Below are positions 1-8,923 of a DNA stretch of 43,997 bases, in pieces (the first letter of the stretch is position 1; the number at the start of each line of letters is the position of its first letter). The notes beneath the pieces are model-generated. The model had not been told where the DNA came from and made no database searches. It saw nothing but the letters and a program-made list of their open reading frames with translations. The stretch comes from an uncultured Lachnospiraceae bacterium (lineage in GTDB: Bacteria; Bacillota; Clostridia; Lachnospirales; Lachnospiraceae): positions 1 through 43,997 of the forward strand of contig CACZQN010000059.1 in assembly GCA_902783375.1 (NCBI GenBank), read 5' to 3'. Both the position numbers and the translations under genes were made by a program.

Positions 1-142
1 TGTTCTTTAGTTATTGTAGCGCCGTATACCCGACCGGTACGTACGGTGCAACGGGAGGGGCGAGGCGTCAGCCTCCCTCTACCCTATCTGCGGGCCTTTG
101 TTGCCAGCGGGAATTGCTGTTCTAGATCAATTACTGCGATGT

Positions 143-2428
143 TCAGCTCTTCTGCACCAGGCTGTCTGCGTACTGGCCTGGCGTGATCCCCTCGTAGCGC
201 TTGAAGGCACGGGTGAGGGCTCTGGCGTCGAGATAGCCGACAGCGACAGCGGTGTCATGAACCGTTTTACCTTCTGCCAGGAGCTTCTTGGCGGCAGAAA
301 TCCGGACCAGGTGGATATACTCGAGCAGGCCGACGCCGGTTTCTTTCTTGTAGGTTCTTGACAGGTGAGAGACTGTCAGGTTGAATTCTTTCGCGAGAAA
401 TGTCACGTCGAGATCCGGATTCTGGTAGTGTTCGTCGATAAAGGTCCGGACCTTGCTGACCCATGGAATGGATTCGCCTGTAGCCTTATTCTTTTCATAA
501 GCGATGATATCCTGGAAAAGAGAATCCGTCTGAGAGCGCAGCTCTTCGATCGAGGCGGCTGTCAGGAGCGCATCCATCCGGGCATCCATGTCAGGGAGTT
601 CCTCCGGGAGGTCGGTCAGTGCACTGATGAAACCGAGGATCTGGTAGCGCTCCTGCGAGAAATGCCGGATGTCGCCGGCACTGCGGTCAAACTGGGACAT
701 CAGAAGCGCGTGGGCTTCGTCGTAGTTCTTTGCGCCCATCAGATTGATGAACCGCTTGATCTGATCCAGATGATCACTGGTCCTGTCCGGCTCGTCCGTC
801 TCCATGATTTCCTCATAGAAGAGGATATCGGAAACGGTCGTATTCCAGAACTGCTTGTACTGGCGCATTTCTTCCGCCTGCAGCATCTGGACCTGGGTGG
901 CATTCTGCCCGGTCTCCGCAGTGCTGACATAGGCGCGGATGTGCAGGTTAAAGGTTTCCCGGAAGAAGCTGTCGAGTTCCTGGAGAAGTGATGCCAGTTC
1001 TTCGGAAGTGAAGCGATCCTCCGGCAGGAACGTATAGAAATCTCCGTTGTGGATAAATGCCCAGTCCTCGGTGCACCCGAGTTTCTCCCAGAGCACATTG
1101 CCCACAGAGAAATTCATCAGGTTGATATCGAGGAAACCTTCCGCATTGAAGATCGAATGATCAACGTCCCGTAGTTCGATGAGTACCATCCGGTTCCGGT
1201 GCTTCCAGATGTCTAATGTGATGTGGAACCGTTCCATCTGCTCTTCAACAACGCTATTCGGCATTCCGGTACCGGAACAGATCCGGTAGAGGAATTCGTT
1301 CTTCTGATCCGCTTCAGAATCCTTCAGCATGACCCGCACATTTTTCAGGTCATCCTGATACACGGTCAGGGTCTTCTCTAAAGATGCGATCGCCTCCGGA
1401 TAGTTCCCGGAACCGGAGAGACGAAGCTTTCCAAGCACGGCCTGCACCGGCTGGTAGAGCTGATTTGCATAGCGTCTGGCAAGGATCAGGCCGATAATCA
1501 GGGAAATCGTGATCGCCAGCAAGCCGAGTATGGCATAGATCTGGATATTCTGATAGTAGGAAGTGATCGGGACGGCAAAGTAATACCGCCAGGCAGGATC
1601 ACTCGATGTCAGACCCAGGGCGACATAGCGCCTGCCGCCGATCGTGACCGGGGAGAGATCCTCTTTTGCAGGGAGGGCGGAGAGGACTGCGTAATCGGTT
1701 TCGCTCAGTGAAGATTTTTCGCCACTGACGACGAGCGAACTGTCTCCGTTGACCATGAAGCAGAGGCTTCCCGGCAGCCAGTCCGTGAGATCCAGCGTCT
1801 GGTTCAGGAAATTACTGGAGATGGTGGTCATGACGACGCCGGAAGATCTCGTCTGGGAATCGATGATCGGTTCCAGATAGACCAGTGTCGGGGATTCGCT
1901 CTCCGGGTGCAGGAGCTGGTATCTGGAAATATACTGCACACTCTGCATCAGTTCTCTGAATTCCTGCTCCGAGTAGCCGATCGAATAGGTATATGCACTG
2001 AGGGAGGCTGCGTTAAAGCGGCGCAGTTCATTGATAACGGAATTCGTATCATAAAAATAGAGAATCGAATTCCCTTTCCCGCTGAGGATGGCATTCTCCG
2101 TGTCAAGAATCCGTTTCAGTTCGACATAAGACGGTTGATTCGTGGGCTTCTCTTCAGAGAACTCCGCGATTTCCGCAGTGAGACTCTGGGCAGAGAGCAA
2201 TTTACTGATGCTCTTGACGGAATCCAGATGGGCGTCGACTTCCCGCCTGACGCGGGACAGCAGTTCCGCCTGGGAATGGGAGATCACACTCCGCATATGC
2301 AGGACGGAGACGGCATAGCCTGCGAAGACGAAAAGAATTGATACGAGGAGCAGAATAAGATAGGTCCGGAAGACTGAGAGAAACAGTTTCCGGTCCTGAT
2401 GCGTTCGGGTCTGGTTCTGATGTTTCAT
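143..2428 (-). CDS. membrane-anchored AraC-family sensor-regulator
   Basis: A 761-residue one-component regulator. An N-terminal basic stretch is followed by a membrane segment (about residues 22-44), an extracytoplasmic region of roughly 240 residues, a second membrane segment (about 300-320, ending in a basic LARR stretch), a long linker, and a C-terminal AraC/XylS double helix-turn-helix (last 100 residues, with typical DVTFLAKEFNLTVSHLS and DTAVAVGYLDARALTRAF helices). In Clostridia and paenibacilli this architecture senses sugars or sugar-binding proteins outside the cell and activates adjacent transport genes. The ATG at 2428 is preferred over the in-frame GTG at 2437 because an AAGAG-like SD lies 8 nt upstream of it. 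It is divergent from the solute-binding lipoprotein at 2717, the obvious candidate target. The ligand is unknown. Confidence 0.9.
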   Translation of the reverse strand: MKHQNQTRTHQDRKLFLSVFRTYLILLLVSILFVFAGYAVSVLHMRSVISHSQAELLSRVRREVDAHLDSVKSISKLLSAQSLTAEIAEFSEEKPTNQPSYVELKRILDTENAILSGKGNSILYFYDTNSVINELRRFNAASLSAYTYSIGYSEQEFRELMQSVQYISRYQLLHPESESPTLVYLEPIIDSQTRSSGVVMTTISSNFLNQTLDLTDWLPGSLCFMVNGDSSLVVSGEKSSLSETDYAVLSALPAKEDLSPVTIGGRRYVALGLTSSDPAWRYYFAVPITSYYQNIQIYAILGLLAITISLIIGLILARRYANQLYQPVQAVLGKLRLSGSGNYPEAIASLEKTLTVYQDDLKNVRVMLKDSEADQKNEFLYRICSGTGMPNSVVEEQMERFHITLDIWKHRNRMVLIELRDVDHSIFNAEGFLDINLMNFSVGNVLWEKLGCTEDWAFIHNGDFYTFLPEDRFTSEELASLLQELDSFFRETFNLHIRAYVSTAETGQNATQVQMLQAEEMRQYKQFWNTTVSDILFYEEIMETDEPDRTSDHLDQIKRFINLMGAKNYDEAHALLMSQFDRSAGDIRHFSQERYQILGFISALTDLPEELPDMDARMDALLTAASIEELRSQTDSLFQDIIAYEKNKATGESIPWVSKVRTFIDEHYQNPDLDVTFLAKEFNLTVSHLSRTYKKETGVGLLEYIHLVRISAAKKLLAEGKTVHDTAVAVGYLDARALTRAFKRYEGITPGQYADSLVQKS

Positions 2429-2484
2429 ATAAATCACTCTTTTTCGATATTTTACTTATCTGTTCGCGGAAAGATGATGACACA

Positions 2485-2513
2485 ATTATAAAAGAAAATG
2501 CCATCTGTTGCAA
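2485..2513 (-). promoter_or_regulatory. sigma-A type promoter of the AraC-family gene
   Basis: Read leftward, TTGCAA (2508-2513) and TATAAT (2485-2490) are separated by 17 bp and point at the regulator gene. It lies in the 290-bp divergent region shared with the lipoprotein gene. Confidence 0.65.
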
Positions 2514-2716
2514 GGTGGATGAAGCGGAAATCCCGGTATGTAGTCCGGCTGATTCGCAAAAACAGGCAGTCGAAAACAATTTTCGGTACCCTGAAAAAGC
2601 AATGGTAGGCACGATTTCACAAGAATCAGTTCTTTTTTTGCAGGACATTTTCCGATAAGATATGCCCATCGAACCGAATCAGACACATTTTCACAACACA
2701 ACTATTGGAGGGTATG

Positions 2717-4399
2717 ATGAAAAAGAAAATGTCTGCAGTTTTAGCACTGTCCCTGGCAGCGGCCATGATGCTTGGCGCCTGCGGCGGCAGCGCACCGGCA
2801 ACCAACAACAATGCAAGTACCGGGAAGACCAGTACCGCAGCAACAGCGAGCACACCGGCAACCGATGAGAAACAGACACTCGATGAGACCGAGGCCTGGA
2901 TGACACCGACCGAACTGCCGCTGACCGATGAGAAGGTGACCATCACCTGTTTCACCACACAGGATTCCAACCTGACCAACCTGGTCGACACCCTGGCAGA
3001 TACGCCGATGTTCCAGGAACTTGAGAAGAGAACCAACGTCCACATCGACTTCAACCTGCCGGCTGTCGGCAACGAAGCTTCTGCCTACAACCTGATGATC
3101 GCTTCCGGTGAGCTTCCGGACCTCATCAAGAACAGTGGCGCGATGGGTGTGCAGAACTATCCGGATGGTCTTGATGCAGCAGTGGAAGATGGCTATTTCC
3201 TCGACCTGACCGATCTCGCAAAGGAATATGCGCCGCATTACATCCATGCGCTGAAGGATTATGGCCAGTATGATAAGAACGTCGAGCTTTCTGCCTATAC
3301 CAAGGCCGGCAGAATGGTTGGTATCTACCAGATCATGAAGCAGCCGCAGGGCCACTGGGCAGGCTGGTATGTCCGTGAAGACTGGCTGAAGGAGCTGGGA
3401 ATGGATATCCCGGTTACCTATGATGACTGGGAAGCTGTCCTGACCGCTTTCAAGGATCAGAAGGGCTGCTCCGCACCGCTTCTTCTTGCGAATACTGCTT
3501 ATGATGGCCTTTACAACTACTGGAGCCAGGGCTTTGGTGTTACTTCCGGCTTCCATCAGGAAGGTGGCAAGCTCATCTATGGCCCGGCACAGGAAGGCTG
3601 GAGAGAGTATGTAACCCTGATGCATGACTGGTATCAGAAGGGTCTCATCGATCCGGACTTCATGTCTGCCGGCTGGATCCCGGATCAGTCCATGATCACA
3701 ACTGACAAGTCCGGTGCTTACTTCGGAATTTACACACAGATTGCTATGCTCGAGGCTGCTGCGCAGGATCCGAATGCAGTGATCACTGCAGTTCCGCTTC
3801 CGAGAAAGAATGCTGGCGATCAGCTTCATTTTGACAATGCAGTTGTCCTTGCAGGCCACATGACTGTCTCCGCAAAGACCAAGTATCCGGAGCTCTGTGT
3901 CAGACTGATGGACTACATGTTCAGCGAGGAAGGCTCTCTGCTTGCAAACTATGGTATCGAAGGCGATACATTTGAATACGTAGATGGCAAGCCGCAGTTC
4001 ACTGAGAAGATTACTGCAAACCCGGAATTATCTTTCGCTCAGGCAATGGCTTACTACTGCATGCCGGGTGCAAGATGTGTATGGCAGGATTGGAGCCGTG
4101 AGCTCGGCGCTGTTCCGGCTAAGGACATCGAGTGCTACGATATCTGGCAGACCGGTCTTGACAATGCAAATGCCGTTCCGGCTGTTGAGAACTATGATAT
4201 GACTGTCGAAGACAGAGCAGAATATGCGAAGATCATGACAGACGTCAAGTCGATCGTAGATGAGAGAACAGTTCAGTTCATCACTGGCGTTCTTCCGCTT
4301 GATCAGTATGATCAGTATCTTGCTGACATCAATGCATGTGGCCTTGACCGTGCAGTAGAGCTTGCACAGGCTGGCTACGAGGCATTCCTCGCAAGATAA
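2717..4399 (+). CDS. extracellular solute-binding lipoprotein (family 1-like)
   Basis: A 560-residue exported lipoprotein. The N-terminus is a short basic stretch, a hydrophobic core and a lipobox LGAC with the lipidated Cys at residue 22, followed by a low-complexity Ala/Thr/Asn linker. The rest resembles the large (about 550 aa) LipO/YtcQ-like solute-binding proteins of ABC sugar importers. The start is set at the second ATG of an ATGATG pair because GGAGGG at 2707-2712 sits 4-5 nt upstream; the first ATG is too close. No permease or ATPase genes follow, so it is an orphan here. An IR-bounded element and a terminator lie directly downstream. Substrate unknown; a sugar or oligosaccharide is likely given the neighbours. 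Confidence 0.88.
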   Translation: MKKKMSAVLALSLAAAMMLGACGGSAPATNNNASTGKTSTAATASTPATDEKQTLDETEAWMTPTELPLTDEKVTITCFTTQDSNLTNLVDTLADTPMFQELEKRTNVHIDFNLPAVGNEASAYNLMIASGELPDLIKNSGAMGVQNYPDGLDAAVEDGYFLDLTDLAKEYAPHYIHALKDYGQYDKNVELSAYTKAGRMVGIYQIMKQPQGHWAGWYVREDWLKELGMDIPVTYDDWEAVLTAFKDQKGCSAPLLLANTAYDGLYNYWSQGFGVTSGFHQEGGKLIYGPAQEGWREYVTLMHDWYQKGLIDPDFMSAGWIPDQSMITTDKSGAYFGIYTQIAMLEAAAQDPNAVITAVPLPRKNAGDQLHFDNAVVLAGHMTVSAKTKYPELCVRLMDYMFSEEGSLLANYGIEGDTFEYVDGKPQFTEKITANPELSFAQAMAYYCMPGARCVWQDWSRELGAVPAKDIECYDIWQTGLDNANAVPAVENYDMTVEDRAEYAKIMTDVKSIVDERTVQFITGVLPLDQYDQYLADINACGLDRAVELAQAGYEAFLAR

Positions 4400-4413
4400 A
4401 AGGAATAACAGTT

Positions 4414-4570
4414 CAGGACCGACAAGAATTCGCGAAGAAAGCGGCTGAAAGCTTGCTTTCAAAGCCGCTTTCAAGCGAATTCTTACCGGCCGGCTCTGCC
4501 GGCGCCTATAGACAAGAGTTGCGAAGCAACGATTAGCCGCGAAGCGGCGGTCTATAGGAGGTCGGTCCTG
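4414..4570. repeat. IR-bounded multi-hairpin element, copy 1
   Basis: Perfect 10-bp terminal inverted repeats CAGGACCGAC / GTCGGTCCTG enclose three arms. Arm 1 pairs AAGAATTCGC with GCGAATTCTT around a nested hairpin built on GCGGCTGAAAGC. Arm 2 is GCCGGC-tct-GCCGGC. Arm 3 pairs CCTATAGAC with GTCTATAGG and carries two small stems, GTTGC-gaa-GCAAC and GCCGC-gaa-GCGGC. Nearly every base is paired, like a cloverleaf. A diverged second copy lies at 27412-27590. It encodes no protein. Function unknown. Confidence 0.85.
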
Positions 4571-4578
4571 CAAAATCC

Positions 4579-4614
4579 CCGGCTTCGGTACCGCGTGTGC
4601 CGGAGCCGGTTTTT
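4579..4614 (+). terminator. Rho-independent terminator after the lipoprotein gene
   Basis: Stem CCGGCTTCGG / CCGGAGCCGG with an 11-nt loop followed by TTTTT. It lies after the multi-hairpin element and before the first esterase gene. Confidence 0.75.
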
Positions 4615-4668
4615 GCTCTTGAGAGTTACTTGAAAAACCTTGCGGAAGCATGACAGGGAGGAATTTAC

Positions 4669-6252
4669 ATGACGTTTCAGGAAAAGTGGGAGAACCATTA
4701 CGCGGAAACTGCCTATGGTGTTCTCCATGGAAATGAAAAGAATGGCCTGCACCAGTTTCTGGGTGTGCCTTATGCGGCACCGCCGGTCGGTGCGCTTCGC
4801 TTCAGAAAGCCGGTTCCGCCTGCGAAATGGGTCGGTATCCGGGAGGCGACGCAGTACAGTGCCTGCGCACTCCAGCCGAGTGCGATGTTCCAGGATGCCT
4901 ATGCGGGCGAGGATTTCAATGGAAGACAGGGCGCGGAGGACTGCCTCTACCTCAACATCTGGTCCCCGGCGAAGTCACCGGATGAGAAACTGCCGGTGCT
5001 TGTCTGGGTACATGGCGGCGGCATGATGTTCGGCACAGCGATGAGTCCATACACCGACGGCGATTACATCGCCTCCCACGGTGCGGTTGTCGTGACGATC
5101 AATTACCGCCTTGGCTTCTTCGGTTTCTTCTGCCATCCGGAGCTCTCGGCAGAATCGGAGGACGGGACCTGCGGGAACTATTCCCTCTACGACATCCGCC
5201 AGGCGGCGCTCTGGGTGAAGGAAAATATCGCGGCTTTCGGCGGTGATCCGGAAAATATCGCGATCGGCGGCCAGTCGGGCGGCGCAGCTGCAGCGAACTG
5301 CATGCTGGTCTCCCCGCTGATGAAGGGGATCAACCAGAAGATCATCATCGAGAGCGGCACCTGCTTCCACGGCATGATGCAGCCGCCGATGCGCGAAGAG
5401 GCCGAGAAGGCCGGCGCCGAATTCATGGCGGCAGCGGGCATTGCTTCTGTCGAAGAAATGCGGAAGATGGACGCGGTAGACCTGATGCGTCTGGCGATGC
5501 AGCACCACTACATGCCGAACTACATCGTCGATGGCGCATTTATCCCGAGAAAACCGCAGGAAATGGAGAACGATGGCGACTTCAACGATGTCTCCGTCAT
5601 TGTCGGTGCGACCGCACAGGAATTCGCGGCACACCTGACAGAAGAGACCGTCAGTCCGGAGCATTTCGAAGAATATGTAAAGAGGACATACGGGGAGAAG
5701 GCAGACGAGATTCTGGCAGCTTACCCACACGCTACCGGCGCAGAGGCCGGCCACAGCTATTACTCGCTGATCGGTGACCTGCATTTCGTCGGCGTCACAA
5801 GAACCGCGGAGCAGTGTGCAAAATATGGCCGTCCGGTCTATGCCTACTATTATACCCGCCCGGTTCTCGGCGAGGATGGCGAACTCGTCGGCGCGCTGCA
5901 CTCCGGTGAACTGCCGTACCTCTTCGGCTGGATCGACCACGGCGGCAAGGGCCTCTGGGAGCCGATGCCATGGAGCCCGGCGGAGCATGATTTCGCCCAC
6001 CGGATCAACCGCCTGTGGAACGATTTTATGAAGAGCGAGAGAAGCACAGAACCCGCCGCAGTGGAACCACTCGATGGCGTCTGGACACCATTCGCAGAAG
6101 CCGGCGACATCCTCGAACTCGGCAAAGACGTGAAGATGCTCGATAAGAATTCAGACTTTGCGGCAAGACTGGCACTGTGCTATTCTATACTTGCACCGAG
6201 AACATACGGCATCGCCGGGGATTATATTGACTACACATTACCGGTCATGTGA
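4669..6252 (+). CDS. type-B carboxylesterase (para-nitrobenzyl esterase-like)
   Basis: A 527-residue alpha/beta hydrolase of the carboxylesterase type-B family, which hydrolyses carboxylic esters through a Ser-Glu/Asp-His triad. Visible features are the oxyanion-hole HGGG (115-118), the EDCLYLNIW signature, the nucleophile elbow GGQSGG with Ser203, and a C-terminal GALHSGELPYLFG that carries the catalytic His. No signal peptide, so cytoplasmic. The ATG has GGGAGG about 8 nt upstream. It is the first of three such esterases in 11 kb; the next follows on the same strand across an IR-bounded element whose left arm overlaps this stop codon. Substrate unknown. Confidence 0.92.
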   Translation: MTFQEKWENHYAETAYGVLHGNEKNGLHQFLGVPYAAPPVGALRFRKPVPPAKWVGIREATQYSACALQPSAMFQDAYAGEDFNGRQGAEDCLYLNIWSPAKSPDEKLPVLVWVHGGGMMFGTAMSPYTDGDYIASHGAVVVTINYRLGFFGFFCHPELSAESEDGTCGNYSLYDIRQAALWVKENIAAFGGDPENIAIGGQSGGAAAANCMLVSPLMKGINQKIIIESGTCFHGMMQPPMREEAEKAGAEFMAAAGIASVEEMRKMDAVDLMRLAMQHHYMPNYIVDGAFIPRKPQEMENDGDFNDVSVIVGATAQEFAAHLTEETVSPEHFEEYVKRTYGEKADEILAAYPHATGAEAGHSYYSLIGDLHFVGVTRTAEQCAKYGRPVYAYYYTRPVLGEDGELVGALHSGELPYLFGWIDHGGKGLWEPMPWSPAEHDFAHRINRLWNDFMKSERSTEPAAVEPLDGVWTPFAEAGDILELGKDVKMLDKNSDFAARLALCYSILAPRTYGIAGDYIDYTLPVM

Positions 6253-6420
6253 TCTCCCAGCGAGCAAAAGCATGCACCCATGACACGCTGGCGTGTCAAT
6301 GGGGGCAACGCTTTTGCGAGCGTCCCCTCAGCGAAGGCGGAGCGGTGGAACACCGCGGGAGCCTGAGCTGGGGAGCGATGCGAGAGTGCGGAGCACGAAG
6401 CAGCGCGGGGGAGATCACAT
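6247..6420. repeat. IR-bounded multi-hairpin element overlapping the esterase stop codon
   Basis: Perfect 12-bp terminal inverted repeats ATGTGATCTCCC / GGGAGATCACAT. Inside are several stems: GCAAAAGC / GCTTTTGC enclosing GACACGC-tg-GCGTGTC; CTCAG / CTGAG enclosing GCGGTG-gaa-CACCGC; and GTGC-gga-GCAC. The left arm contains the last sense codon and stop codon (6250-6252) of the preceding esterase. Same architectural class as the elements at 4414 and 27412 (terminal IR, branched stems, GAA-type triloops) but a different sequence. Confidence 0.75.
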
Positions 6421-6460
6421 ATGGTGGTAACAAAAATATAGAAGAAAGAAGGAATCAATT

Positions 6461-8104
6461 ATGGGACTTGGAGTAGTGACAACAAAGTACGGCAAACTTG
6501 CCGGAACAGAATCCACCGAGATGAAGTACGCGGGCGTCACCTATTTTAAGGGTGTGCCGTATGCGAAGCCGCCGGTCGGGGAGCTGAGATGGAAGGCTCC
6601 GCAGGAGCCGGAGTGCTGGGATGGTGTGCGTGTCTGCGATATGCAGGTGCCGCGCTGCCCGCAGATGGTGATGGAAGGCCTGGCCTTCGATCCGTATGAC
6701 AAGGATTTCTATTACAATCCGAATCCGGAAATGAGCGAGGACTGCCTGTATCTGAACATCACCACACCGGCGATGTCCGCAGGCGAGAAGCTGCCGGTCT
6801 ACATGTGGTTCCATGGCGGCGGACTGTCCTCCGGTTTCAACTCCGAGGTGGAGTTCGAGGCATCCGAGCTGGCAAGAAAGGGCGTCATCACCGTTTCGGT
6901 CAACCAGCGTCTGAACATCATGGGTTACCTCTGCCTGCCGCAGCTGAGAGAAGAAGCCGGCACCTGTGGTAACTACGGCCTGATGGATGAAGTTGCTGCC
7001 CTGAAATGGGTCTATGAGAACATCGCCGGTTTTGGTGGTGATCCGGAAAATATCACGATTGGTGGTCAGTCTGGTGGTACCTGGAAGACCGGCGCGCTCG
7101 CTGCCTCCCCGATGCAGAAGGGCATGGTCAAGCGTGTGATCAACCAGTCCTCACTATGCTGGCTCATGAAATATAAAACGATGGAAGAGCAGGAGAAGGA
7201 TGATATGGCCTTCCTGGAGTCCATCGGCATCAATCCGAACGCAAGCCTTGAAGAGCTGCGCGCTCTGCCATTTGAAGTTTTCTACAAGATCGACTTCAGC
7301 AAGCCATTCGGCGTTGGTCCGATGCTCCCGGGCAACATGGTCTGTGACGGCAAATACGTTCCGTACACCGACGGCGTCAAGGCATTTCTCGAATACGCAT
7401 CCGACTGCGATTACCTCACCGGCAGCAACTACGGCGAATGCGCGATGAGAAAAGGCTTTATCCTCGGCGGCAAGAATATCGAGACAGCAGAAGAGTTCTA
7501 CGAGATCCTGAAAGACTGGAGCCCGGAACTCTATGAGAAGTATGACCTGCGGAATCTGATCTCTGTCACCGATGCAACAGCAGAAGATACCAGCAAGATG
7601 CTCGGTGTCCGTGGCCTGACCGGCTTCGGCGGCGAGATGGAATACCGCTATTTCGGCGCTTTCAGAAAAGCGATCGGCAAGAGCGCAAAGACCTTCTCCT
7701 ACATTTTCAGCCACATCACCCCGGACCGTCCGGAAGACAAGGGCACCGCACGCGACAAGAATGTACTGAAGGCATGGCATTCCTCCGAACTGTGGTACAC
7801 CTTTGGCTCTCTGCGTGAGAATGTCCCGCCGTGCCGCCCGTGGACCGAGACAGACTACCGCCTGCGTGACCAGATGACTTCTTACTGGGCAAACTTCATC
7901 GCCACCGGCGACCCGAACGTAGCCGGCGCAGCCTGCAAATATGATTGCGCCTATACCCTCCCGGTATGGCCGGAAAGCGACGAGAGCTACAGCTACATGG
8001 AACTCGGCGACATCCCGACCCCGCACATCGGCCTCGAAGGCGCCCTCGACGAATATCTCCTTGAAGCCGTCAAGGCAACAAGAGAAAACCTGCCGGAGGC
8101 GTAA
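6461..8104 (+). CDS. type-B carboxylesterase
   Basis: A 547-residue cytoplasmic carboxylesterase paralogous to the one upstream. Motifs are HGGG (118-121), EDCLYLNI, the nucleophile elbow GGQSGG with Ser204, and AWHSSELWYTFGSL with the catalytic His near the C-terminus. An AAGGA-type SD lies 8-9 nt before the ATG. A strong terminator follows at 8221. Likely the second gene of an esterase pair with the upstream gene, although the structured element between them could uncouple their expression. Confidence 0.92.
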   Translation: MGLGVVTTKYGKLAGTESTEMKYAGVTYFKGVPYAKPPVGELRWKAPQEPECWDGVRVCDMQVPRCPQMVMEGLAFDPYDKDFYYNPNPEMSEDCLYLNITTPAMSAGEKLPVYMWFHGGGLSSGFNSEVEFEASELARKGVITVSVNQRLNIMGYLCLPQLREEAGTCGNYGLMDEVAALKWVYENIAGFGGDPENITIGGQSGGTWKTGALAASPMQKGMVKRVINQSSLCWLMKYKTMEEQEKDDMAFLESIGINPNASLEELRALPFEVFYKIDFSKPFGVGPMLPGNMVCDGKYVPYTDGVKAFLEYASDCDYLTGSNYGECAMRKGFILGGKNIETAEEFYEILKDWSPELYEKYDLRNLISVTDATAEDTSKMLGVRGLTGFGGEMEYRYFGAFRKAIGKSAKTFSYIFSHITPDRPEDKGTARDKNVLKAWHSSELWYTFGSLRENVPPCRPWTETDYRLRDQMTSYWANFIATGDPNVAGAACKYDCAYTLPVWPESDESYSYMELGDIPTPHIGLEGALDEYLLEAVKATRENLPEA

Positions 8105-8220
8105 AGACAGCCAAAGAAACATGAGATAGCTTGTTGGAGACGTGAATCGGCAGGCGAAAGGATGACCTGGAATCGTCTAAGGGCGATGCAGGGCAAACTT
8201 CATAGCACTTCAAAAAACAC

Positions 8221-8269
8221 ATGGATGCTCGAAACCTCAAAAACCGGGGTTTCGGGTATCCATTTTTTT
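8221..8269 (+). terminator. Rho-independent terminator after the second esterase
   Basis: Stem built from ATGGAT and TCGAAACC pairing with GGTTTCG and ATCCAT, with short internal bulges, followed by a run of seven T. Confidence 0.8.
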
Positions 8270-8590
8270 GCCTTGATTTTGGGGCCGTTGACCGAGACGG
8301 GAAATCCGGCTTATCAGGTCACTCTTTTTACTTGTTAACTCTGACTTCATGTAGGGGGTGGCTGAGGAAAGCCAGACAGACTTGATAGCAGAAGGGAAAA
8401 TCATGCAGATCCCGATGACCGAAAGTGGGATTTGAATTCGTTCGGTCAACAAGCTTACGAAAAGGAAGATAGCGGGTGATGACCGAGAACAAGAAAAAGA
8501 AGATCTGGGTCAACACCCTGTCAAAAATAGAAGCCTCTGCCAAGCCTGGCGGTGGCTTCTGAAGAATGATTGTATCTTTTCTGCCTCTTG
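8270..8590. other. intergenic stretch without a convincing gene; possible relic
   Basis: About 320 bp with only short open frames, none with a ribosome binding site. The leftward frame at 8328-8543 is open for 71 codons but matches no family I recognise. A hairpin AGAAGCC ... GGCTTCT lies near 8529-8560. It could be decayed coding DNA. Confidence 0.3.
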
Positions 8591-8591
8591 C

Positions 8592-8622
8592 AAACTTATG
8601 TCAATCCAATTGACATAAGTTT
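8592..8622. promoter_or_regulatory. ROK-regulon palindrome, site 1
   Basis: Perfect 14-bp arms AAACTTATGTCAAT / ATTGACATAAGTTT around a 3-nt centre. It shares the half-site pattern AACTTWTGTMAAT with sites at 8830, 12652 and 13768. It lies 300 bp upstream of the ROK gene with no obvious promoter beside it. Confidence 0.7.
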
Positions 8623-8829
8623 TTCCTCCGAGGATGGAGGCATGTCCAGCTTTATCATGGGCGAGGGGGGACAGCGGACCGGCATGGAGCGTGAGCATGC
8701 AGCTCTCCCCCGGCCTCCCGCGCGTGCCGCCCGCCCAGCCGCCTCCCGCCTCGCCTGTCCGGGCTCTCGGCTCGGGCGCCTTGCTCACCGCCCGGGGTTT
8801 TGACCGTATATATGTGCCTTGTCGGCTCG
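8623..8829. other. very GC-rich intergenic segment
   Basis: Between two operator palindromes. It is dominated by C/G runs and short inverted repeats, for example GGACAG near 8668 and CTGTCC near 8755, which could close another multi-hairpin element. No gene with a ribosome binding site is visible. Confidence 0.35.
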
Positions 8830-8864
8830 AAAAACTTTTGTAAATCGGATTTACAAAAGTTTTT
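8830..8864. promoter_or_regulatory. ROK-regulon palindrome, site 2 (autoregulatory)
   Basis: Perfect 16-bp arms AAAAACTTTTGTAAAT / ATTTACAAAAGTTTTT around CGG. Its right edge touches the likely -35 box of the ROK gene promoter, the position expected for a repressor operator. Confidence 0.8.
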
Positions 8865-8891
8865 GCTCACCAGAAGTAGACGTGTTATACT
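8863..8891 (+). promoter_or_regulatory. promoter of the ROK regulator gene
   Basis: TTGCTC (8863-8868), a 17-bp spacer and TATACT (8886-8891), about 33 bp before the ATG. The -35 is weak and overlaps the palindrome, consistent with repression. Confidence 0.55.
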
Positions 8892-8923
8892 GGAGAAGGA
8901 CAAGTTTACGAAGGAGGCGGCAG

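Noticed and set aside
1-142. Terminator or gene at the left edge
   Set aside because: Short GC-rich inverted repeats occur but no T-run follows in either direction and no open frame has an SD.
4414-4570. Riboswitch or tRNA-like RNA
   Set aside because: Cloverleaf-like pairing is present but there is no CCA end, anticodon-arm consensus or known riboswitch core, and copy 2 lies before an unrelated gene with one arm replaced.
4028-4780. Leftward 250-codon frame crossing the lipoprotein end, repeat element and esterase start
   Set aside because: It spans a terminator and a hairpin element, has no SD and matches no family.
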